A DNA stretch of 5,061 nucleotides from Paracoccaceae bacterium (GTDB lineage: Bacteria > Pseudomonadota > Alphaproteobacteria > Rhodobacterales > Rhodobacteraceae), in the NCBI GenBank assembly GCA_003500165.1, contig DNSZ01000250.1, positions 10,454 to 15,514 of the forward strand, given 5' to 3'. A program made the position numbers and the translations under genes. The notes under the pieces were generated by a model. It was not told the DNA's origin. It worked only from the letters and a program-made list of their open reading frames with translations, and ran no database searches. Of this stretch, positions 1 to 5,061 are shown piece by piece (positions within the stretch are counted from its first letter, which is position 1; every line of letters begins with the position of its first letter).

Positions 1-148
1 GAAAGGTGAAAAGCACCCCGACGAGGGGAGTGAAACAGTTTCTGAAACCGGACGCCTACAAGCAGTCGGAGGGGCACACGCCCTGACGGCGTACCTTTTG
101 TATAATGGGTCATCGACTTGGTCTTACATGCAAGCTTAAGCCGATAGG

Positions 149-183
<35 letters not shown>

Positions 184-581
184 CGAGTATGTGGGATCAG
201 ACCCGAAACCGAGTGATCTAGGCATGGCCAGGATGAAGGTACGGTAACACGTACTGGAGGTCCGAACCCACACCTGTTGAAAAAGGTCGGGATGAGCTGT
301 GCCTAGGGGTGAAAGGCCAATCAAACTCGGAGATAGCTGGTTCTCCGCGAAAGCTATTTAGGTAGCGCGTCATCCGAATACCCCGGGGGGTAGAGCACTG
401 GATGGGTAATGGGGCCCCACAGGCTTACTGATCCTAACCAAACTCCGAATACCCGGGAGTAGTAGATGGCAGACAGACGGCGGGTGCTAACGCCCGTCGT
501 CGAGAGGGAAACAACCCTGACCTACAGCTAAGGCCCCCAATTCGTGGCTAAGTGGGAAAGCAGGTGGGACGTCCAAAACAA

Positions 582-612
<31 letters not shown>

Positions 613-738
613 TAAAGATAGCGTAACAGCTCACTGGTCTAAGCAAGATATCCTGCGGCGAAGATGTAACGGGGCTCAAGCCACGAGCCGAAGCTTAGGA
701 TGCGAGCAATCGCATGGTAGCGGAGCGTTCCGTGACGT

Positions 739-795
739 AACCTCATGTCTCTTTTGGCGGGCGGCGCAAGCGGCCCGCGATGGAGACAGGAGGTT
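739..795 (+). other. Intervening-sequence-like hairpin inside 23S rRNA (about helix 46)
   Basis: About 57 bases sit between CGTTCCGT and the continuation CTGTGAAG, where E. coli has only a few bases. They fold into one long hairpin. Positions 739-751 pair with 783-795 (13 positions with a single A-G mismatch at 745/789). An inner stem 757-762 pairs with 773-778 without mismatch, then 764-765 pairs with 770-771 under a GCAA tetraloop at 766-769. The place corresponds, from my memory of the E. coli map, to helix 46. Rhodobacter relatives are known to carry there an intervening sequence that RNase III cuts out, leaving 23S rRNA in fragments joined only by base pairing. Excision here is inferred; the sequence shows only the insertion and its double-stranded form. 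The helix 45 hairpin just upstream (around 699-716) is of ordinary size. Confidence 0.75.
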
Positions 796-1357
796 GACTG
801 TGAAGCCGGGCCGTGAGGCATCCGGTGGAGTGATCGGAAGTGAGAATGATGACATGAGTAGCGACAAACAGGGTGAGAGACCCTGTCGCCGAAAGTCCAA
901 GGGTTCCTGCTTAAAGCTAATCTGAGCAGGGTGAGCCGGCCCCTAAGGCGAGGCCGAGAGGCGTAGCCGATGGGAACGGGGTTAATATTCCCCGGCCAGG
1001 AGGATGTGACGGATCGCGGACGTAGTTCGACCTTATCGGATTGGTCGGGCTGCCAAGCGGTTCCAGGAAATAGCCCTCCATCAGACCGTACCCGAAACCG
1101 ACACAGGTGGACTGGTAGAGCATACCAAGGCGCTTGAGAGAACGATGTTGAAGGAACTCGGCAAAATACCTCCGTAAGTTCGCGAGAAGGAGGCCCGGTT
1201 TCTGGGCAACCAGGGGCCGGGGGCACAAACCAGGGGGTGGCGACTGTTTACTAAAAACACAGGGCTCTGCGAAGCCGCAAGGCGACGTATAGGGTCTGAC
1301 GCCTGCCCGGTGCTGGAAGGTTAAAAGGAGGGGTGAGAGCTCCGAATTGAAGCCCCA

Positions 1358-1439
<82 letters not shown>

Positions 1440-1694
1440 CGACTTCCCCGCTGTCTCCAACATCGACTCAGCGAAATTGAATTGCCTGTCAAGATGCAGG
1501 CTTCCCGCGGTTAGACGGAAAGACCCCGTGCACCTTTACTACAGCTTCACATTGGCATCAGGCCAGCGATGTGCAGGATAGGTGGTAGGCATCGAAACCG
1601 GGACGCCAGTTCTGGTGGAGCCTCCCTTGAGATACCACCCTTCGTTCGCTTGATGTCTAACCGCGGTCCGTCATCCGGATCCGGGACCCTGTGT

Positions 1695-1725
<31 letters not shown>

Positions 1726-1867
1726 CAAAGAGTAACGGAGGCGCGCGAAGGTTGGCTCAGAGCGGTCGGAAATCGCTCGTTGAGTGCAATGGCAAAAGCC
1801 AGCCTGACTGCGAGACTGACAAGTCGAGCAGAGTCGAAAGACGGCCATAGTGATCCGGTGGTCCCGC

Positions 1868-1921
<54 letters not shown>

Positions 1922-1991
1922 GGTGCCCAAGAGTCCATATCGACGGCACCGTTTGGCACCTCGATGTCGGCTCATCTCATCCTGGGGCTGG

Positions 1992-2028
<37 letters not shown>

Positions 2029-2106
2029 AGGTACGTGAGCTGGGTTTAGAACGTCGTGAGACAGTTCGGTCCCTATCTGCCGTGGGTGTAGGAGACTTGA
2101 TGGGAG

Positions 2107-2142
<36 letters not shown>

Positions 2143-2347
2143 ACTGGTGGACCTGTTGTGGCGCCAGCCGCAGTGCAGGGTAGCTATGTCCGGACAGGAT
2201 AACCGCTGAAGGCATCTAAGCGGGAAGCCCCCCCAGAAACAAGGTCTCCCTTGAGGGCCGTGGAAGACGACCACGTCGATAGGCCGGAGGTGTAAGCGCG
2301 GCAACGCGTTCAGCGGACCGGTACTAATGGCCCGATTGGCTTGATTT

Positions 2348-2456
2348 GATCCGGTAGAAGCCAGGCTTCCGGGGCGGGTTTGAAACCCGTCGCGGGGCCT
2401 CCCGGGTCGAAAGCATGGGCTTGGAAAGACCCGTCTCGTGTGCTCGAGGTTTCCTC
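2348..2456 (+). other. 23S-5S transcribed spacer with hairpins
   Basis: This 109-base spacer between the two rRNAs holds no tRNA gene. It contains a compact hairpin at 2375-2389 (CGGGTTT and AAACCCG flank a single base, so in practice about a 5-bp stem) and a second stem pairing CGGGTC at 2403-2408 with GACCCG at 2428-2433. Its last 14 bases (2443-2456) form the upstream arm of the 5S processing stem. Such structures are normally removed when the precursor rRNA matures. Confidence 0.7.
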
Positions 2457-2588
2457 GGTTTGGTGGTCATGGCACAAGCGAAACACCCGATCCCATCCCG
2501 AACTCGGCCGTTAAGCGCTGTCGCGCCGATGGTACTGCGTCCTAAGGCGTGGGAGAGTAGGTCGCCGCCAAACCTAGGAAGCCTCGAG
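2443..2588 (+). other. Extended precursor stem enclosing 5S rRNA
   Basis: Positions 2443-2466 pair with 2565-2588 over 24 positions: 21 Watson-Crick pairs, two G-U pairs and one C-U mismatch (2456/2575). The inner ten pairs are helix I of mature 5S rRNA; the outer 14 positions lie in the flanking spacer. The outer part is therefore a precursor stem, presumably a site for RNase E- or RNase III-type maturation. The pairing is seen directly; the processing role is inferred. Confidence 0.8.
2457..2574 (+). rRNA. rrf: 5S ribosomal RNA
   Basis: This is the 5S rRNA of the large ribosomal subunit, about 118 bases, the normal length. It begins GGTTTGGTGGTCATGGC and ends CGCCGCCAAACC; the two ends pair as helix I. 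Diagnostic internal phrases are present: ACCCGATCCCATCCCGAACTC (2488-2508), CGGCCGTTAAGCGC, ATGGTACTGCGTC and GGGAGAGTAGGTCG, in the usual order. It lies about 110 bases behind the 23S rRNA on the same strand, the standard end of an rRNA operon. The exact mature ends are inferred from helix I and may differ by one or two bases. A terminator-like hairpin follows about 40 bases later. No tRNA-fMet gene follows, although one is common at this place in many alphaproteobacterial operons. Confidence 0.97.
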
Positions 2589-2613
2589 GTTCTCTCGATA
2601 CGATGTTGCAGAC

Positions 2614-2639
2614 ACGCCGCCCCAAATGGGGTGGCGTTT
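2614..2639 (+). terminator. Intrinsic terminator-like hairpin of the rRNA operon
   Basis: ACGCCGCCCC (2614-2623) pairs with GGGGTGGCGT (2628-2637) over ten positions with one G-U pair, closing a four-base AAAT loop. The run TTT (2637-2639) and then GCATTT follow on the + strand. The stem is strong and GC-rich but the T tract is short. It is in the right place to end 23S-5S transcription. On the - strand the hairpin lacks a T tract, so it is a poor terminator for gatB. Confidence 0.7.
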
Positions 2640-2850
2640 GCATTTGGGGGCTGCGCGTCTGCTTGCTGATCGCCCTCTGCCAACTCGCTGTAGAGACGAC
2701 CTGTCCAACCAACGGAATGGAGCAGGGTGGGCGGCCCAAACCGGCCGTGGGAGGATCACATTCACGATCCGTGACGCCGGTACAAGCGATCTCGGCGGCC
2801 GCCTCCTGCCATGCCGCTCTGCGGCCCGGTGTCGGTTCGCCGCGCGCGGC
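2640..2850. other. Intergenic region between convergent rRNA operon and gatB
   Basis: About 210 bp separate the rRNA terminator from the gatB stop codon. I see no tRNA, no gene with believable codon structure and no clear terminator for gatB. Small inverted repeats are present: GGATC/GATCC around 2753-2770, GCCGC/GCGGC at 2813-2825 with a 3-base loop, and the 12-base palindrome GCCGCGCGCGGC at 2839-2850 directly next to the gatB stop. None is followed by a T run on the - strand. Open frames on the + strand here run on opposite gatB and look like high-GC shadows. Confidence 0.6.
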
Positions 2851-4332
2851 CTACAGGCCCAGCTTGCGGGCCACCAGGGTGTTCACCGCCTGCGGGTTGG
2901 CCTTGCCGCCGGTCGCCTTCATCACCTGGCCCACGAACCAGCCGGCAAGTTTCGGGTTCACCCTGGCCTTTTCGACCTGGGCGGGGTTGTCGGCGATCAC
3001 CTGGTCGATGACGGCTTCGATGGCGGCTTCGTCGGTCACCTGACGCATGCCGCGGGTGTCGACGATCGCCGCCGGGTCGCCGCCCTCGGCCCAGAGGATT
3101 TCGAACAGATCCTTGGCGATCTTGCCGGAAATGTCGCCCGCCGCGATGAGGTCCAGCACGCCGCCCAGCTGCGCCGCCGTCACCGGGCTGTCGGCAATCC
3201 CGAGCCCCTGCTTGTTGAGCCGGCCGAACAGCGCGTTTACGACCCAGTTCGCCGCCGCCTTGCCGTCGCGCCCGCGCGCCACGTCTTCGAAGAAATCGGC
3301 GGCCGCGCGTTCGGCCGTGAGCACGCCCGCATCGTATTCGGTGACCCCGTACTCGCGCACGAAGCGGGCCTTCTTTTCGTCCGGCAGTTCGGGCAGGCTG
3401 GCCGCGATGCCGTCGACCCAGGCCTGTTCGATCGTGAGCGGCAGCAGGTCGGGGCAGGGGAAATAGCGGTAGTCATGCGCCTCTTCCTTTGAGCGCATGG
3501 GCCTGGTTTCGCCACGGTCGGGGCTGAACAGCCGGGTTTCCTGGTCGATCGATCCGCCATCTTCCAGGATCGCGATCTGGCGGCGGGCCTCGAAATTGAT
3601 CGCCGCCTGGATGAAGCGCATCGAGTTCATGTTCTTGATCTCGCAGCGTGTGCCCAGCGCATCCGATCCCGCCGGCCGGACCGAGACATTGACGTCGGCC
3701 CGCAGGCTGCCCTCTTGCATGTTGCCGTCGCAGGTGCCGAGATAGCGCAGGATCTGGCGCAGCTTGGTGACATAGGCGGCGGCCTCTTCGGGGCCGCGAA
3801 TGTCGGGCCGGCTGACGATCTCCATCAGCGCGACGCCAGTGCGGTTGAGGTCGACGAAGGACAGGGCCGGGTCCATGTCATGGATCGACTTGCCGGCATC
3901 CTGTTCGACATGGATACGTTCGATCCGCACCCGGCGCGCCAGCCCCGGTCCCATATCGACGATCACCTCGCCCGCGCCCACCAGCGGGTGGTAAAGCTGC
4001 GAAATCTGATAGCCCTGCGGCAGGTCTGGGTAGAAATAGTTCTTGCGGTCGAAGGCCGAGTTCAGGTTGATCGCCGCCTTCAGCCCCAGCCCGGTGCGCA
4101 CCGCCTGTTCGATGCAGTATTCGTTGACCACCGGCAGCATGCCCGGCATGCCCGCATCGACAAACGACACATTGGCATTCGGTTCGGCACCGAAGGCCGT
4201 GGATGCGCCCGAAAACAGCTTTGCCTGGCTGGTGATCTGGGCATGCACCTCGAGCCCGATGACCATCTCCCAATCGCCCTTGACGCCGGCGATCACCGGG
4301 GCCTCGGGTTCGGCATAGTCGAGATGTGTCAT
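2851..4332 (-). CDS. gatB: Asp-tRNA(Asn)/Glu-tRNA(Gln) amidotransferase subunit B
   Basis: GatB is the tRNA-binding and kinase-transfer subunit of the cytoplasmic GatCAB complex. It activates the side chain of misacylated Glu-tRNA(Gln) or Asp-tRNA(Asn) with ATP, and ammonia from GatA then amidates it. The 493-residue product has the usual family length. Visible motifs are IGLEVHAQ (25-32, with the Glu and His of the active-site region), RKNYFYPDLPQGYQISQ (96-112), HVEQDAGK (141-148), the signature-like VDLNRTGVALMEIVS (160-174), QEGSLRADVNVSVR (206-219) and EAHDYRYF (284-291). The tail from about 330 on is the YqeY-like tRNA-binding domain, ending in VGQVMKATGGKANPQ. The ATG gives the normal short leader before the conserved core, with a G-rich stretch just upstream. 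gatA and gatC are not in the window. One oddity: Cys293 sits in FPCPDLLPL where Asp is usual. Confidence 0.97.
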   Translation of the reverse strand: MTHLDYAEPEAPVIAGVKGDWEMVIGLEVHAQITSQAKLFSGASTAFGAEPNANVSFVDAGMPGMLPVVNEYCIEQAVRTGLGLKAAINLNSAFDRKNYFYPDLPQGYQISQLYHPLVGAGEVIVDMGPGLARRVRIERIHVEQDAGKSIHDMDPALSFVDLNRTGVALMEIVSRPDIRGPEEAAAYVTKLRQILRYLGTCDGNMQEGSLRADVNVSVRPAGSDALGTRCEIKNMNSMRFIQAAINFEARRQIAILEDGGSIDQETRLFSPDRGETRPMRSKEEAHDYRYFPCPDLLPLTIEQAWVDGIAASLPELPDEKKARFVREYGVTEYDAGVLTAERAAADFFEDVARGRDGKAAANWVVNALFGRLNKQGLGIADSPVTAAQLGGVLDLIAAGDISGKIAKDLFEILWAEGGDPAAIVDTRGMRQVTDEAAIEAVIDQVIADNPAQVEKARVNPKLAGWFVGQVMKATGGKANPQAVNTLVARKLGL

Positions 4333-4362
4333 CGGCGCCCCCGGGCTCGTGCAACCGGCCTG

Positions 4363-4391
4363 GTGTTAGGCGACCGGAGGTGGCGGGGCAA
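4363..4391 (-). promoter_or_regulatory. Possible weak promoter ahead of gatB
   Basis: In the 68-bp gap between the broken upstream gene and gatB, the - strand reads TTGCCC (4391-4386), then 17 bases, then TAACAC (4368-4363). That is four of six and three of six matches to the sigma-70 consensus with ideal spacing. Such matches arise easily by chance, and alphaproteobacterial -10 boxes are loose. It is listed because the upstream gene appears disrupted and gatB would then need a nearby start of transcription. Confidence 0.2.
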
Positions 4392-4400
4392 GGGCGCGGC

Positions 4401-4930
4401 TCAGGCCAGCCGATAGCGCCGCGCCAGATCGGCCAGTTCGTCCTCCTGGCCCGGGGTCAGCCCACCGGCCGGCATGGCCTTCTTGAGAAGCGGCACGAAG
4501 CGCCGCATCGCCTTCGGATCGAGATGGTTGAGCCTGCGCGCCAGGCGGCTGAATGCGGCATCGGGGCGGCCGCATTGCGCCACCAGCCACTGGCCGACCG
4601 CCATCAGCTCCTGCGCCTCGGCCTGCGAAACGTCCAGATGCGATTGCAGGGCGCGCAGCAGCCCGTCCATGTCTTCGCGCGTCCGGGGTCGCGCCCATCT
4701 CGATGAACGCCAGCGCCATGCCGGCCAGCGCCGGTTGCGGGTCGTCCAGCGCATGGACCGGGTGCTGGCGCGACTGGCGCAGAAAGGAAAAGCGCCGGGG
4801 CAGGTTCAGCGCCGTCTTGGTCAGATCGGCGGCCTGGTCGGCGACGTCACGGGCCGCATGCACGGTGTCGCGGGCGCATCATCCACCAGATGACCCCGGC
4901 GGCGGCGGCGAGAAGCGCAAGGATATAATA
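4401..4930 (-). pseudogene. Frameshifted, start-less gene for a small membrane-anchored protein upstream of gatB
   Basis: I do not recognise a named family. Three adjoining - strand frames join into one plausible protein of about 175 residues ending at the TGA at 4401-4403. The first part reads YYILALLAAAAGVIWWMMR, a single membrane helix followed by arginines (about 4930-4875). After one extra base in the GGG at 4872-4874 (+ strand) the frame reads DTVHAARDVADQAADL and on to ALAFIEMGAT. After a second extra base in the GGGG at 4685-4688 it reads REDMDGLLRALQSHLD and continues, helix-rich and charged, to LADLARRYRLA. Each frame stops being protein-like beyond its join. The membrane-helix frame has no ATG or GTG between its upstream TGA (5048-5050) and the helix. 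The helical C-terminal part is faintly reminiscent of TerB-like domains, but that is a guess. It lies 68 bp before gatB on the same strand. Sequencing error, rather than real decay, could explain the indels. Confidence 0.7.
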
Positions 4931-5061
4931 CCAACTTGCGCTGACACCGACTCTCGCAGGGGATTCCCTTTGCAGCCGATCTCTGATTCTGTGTCGCAAA
5001 CGACATGGCGGCAGGCATGGGACGCGCTTTGGCGATACGGAGGGACTTCACGGCGGCGGAG
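4931..5061 (+). mobile_element. Left end of a probable IS630-family insertion sequence, cut by window edge
   Basis: The element is proposed to start just after a TA at 4929-4930 (+ strand ...GGATATAATA|CCAACTTGCGC). IS630-type elements insert at TA and duplicate it; TA also occurs at 4924-4925 and 4926-4927, so the boundary is uncertain by a few bases. Support comes from three points: the start of an IS630-like transposase at 5017, a visibly lower GC content in about 4921-5004 than in the flanks, and the loss of a usable start codon in the opposite-strand gene exactly here. The other end, the matching inverted repeat and the TA duplication lie outside the window, so the boundary cannot be proved. 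Confidence 0.5.
5017..5061 (+). CDS. IS630-family transposase, N-terminal fragment (runs off window)
   Basis: Only the first 15 codons are present: MGRALAIRRDFTAAE. From memory this closely resembles the opening of a common group of alphaproteobacterial IS630-family transposases (MGRALA- or MGKALA-type starts followed by a (K/R)DFTAAELRRLA-like helix). These enzymes cut and paste the element using a DDE/D nuclease domain, which would lie beyond the window. The ATG at 5017 is preferred because it matches that family start; an in-frame ATG at 5005 would add MAAG. AGG lies close upstream as a weak ribosome-binding candidate. The frame is open to the last base. The call rests on a very short peptide, so it could be wrong. 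Confidence 0.6.
   Translation, partial: MGRALAIRRDFTAAE

Noticed and set aside
1519..1520. Macrolide-resistance change at the 23S A2058/A2059 equivalents
   Set aside because: Both bases are A, the ordinary sensitive state.
2700..2770. Possible tRNA-like text (GGAATGGAGCAGGG) after the 5S gene
   Set aside because: No acceptor stem, anticodon arm or T-loop can be paired around it.
2813..2850. Possible gatB terminator (GCCGC/GCGGC stem and the GCCGCGCGCGGC palindrome)
   Set aside because: The stems are short or loopless and no T run follows on the - strand.
2603..3492. Long + strand frame (288 codons), plus 139- and 146-codon neighbours opposite gatB
   Set aside because: gatB on the other strand is certain, and GC-rich codon use leaves antisense frames open by default. 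The products are low-complexity, rich in Arg, Ala and Gly, and no family is recognisable.
3715..4416. + strand frame of 233 codons opposite the start of gatB
   Set aside because: This is a shadow of gatB codons with no recognisable domain.
4474..4893. + strand frame of 139 codons opposite the broken gene
   Set aside because: Its composition is shadow-like, and the opposite strand shows a more protein-like sequence with a membrane helix and amphipathic helices.
4821..5051. - strand frame of 76 codons starting MKSLRIAKARP
   Set aside because: It overlaps both the membrane-helix frame and the transposase start in other frames. Its arginine-rich, patternless sequence fits a shadow.

Overview
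The window looks like chromosomal DNA from a GC-rich alphaproteobacterium, most likely a Rhodobacterales-like lineage. Three things point there: alphaproteobacterial wording in the 23S and 5S rRNAs and in GatB, an extra hairpin at about helix 46 of the 23S rRNA (a place where Rhodobacter relatives carry removable intervening sequences), and an IS630-type transposase start of a kind familiar from alphaproteobacteria. The genus cannot be fixed from this sequence alone.

Layout. Positions 1 to about 2347 (+) are the 3' five-sixths or so of a 23S rRNA gene, cut by the left window edge. A spacer of about 110 bp with small hairpins leads to a 5S rRNA gene (about 2457-2574, +). The 5S is held in a long flanking processing stem, and an intrinsic-terminator-like hairpin follows at 2614-2639. 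No tRNA gene follows the 5S. After roughly 200 bp with no supportable gene comes gatB (2851-4332, -), intact and convergent with the rRNA operon. Upstream of gatB on the same strand is a broken gene (about 4401-4930, -) for a small membrane-anchored protein. It needs two single-base frame corrections and lacks a start codon. At the right edge (about 4931-5061, +) lies what I read as the beginning of an IS630-family insertion sequence, with the first codons of its transposase running off the window.

How it fits together. The left half makes ribosomal RNA. gatB makes the B subunit of the GatCAB amidotransferase, which corrects misacylated Glu-tRNA(Gln) and/or Asp-tRNA(Asn). Both belong to core translation, but they are convergent and so separately transcribed. 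The right end is a small decaying or disrupted region: an IS appears to have landed in the first codons of the membrane-protein gene, which was probably co-oriented and perhaps co-transcribed with gatB. gatB may therefore depend on a promoter in the 68-bp gap before it or on read-through.

I found no defence system, CRISPR array or other evidently new system. The points most worth a second look are the 23S intervening hairpin and the IS/frameshift region upstream of gatB.
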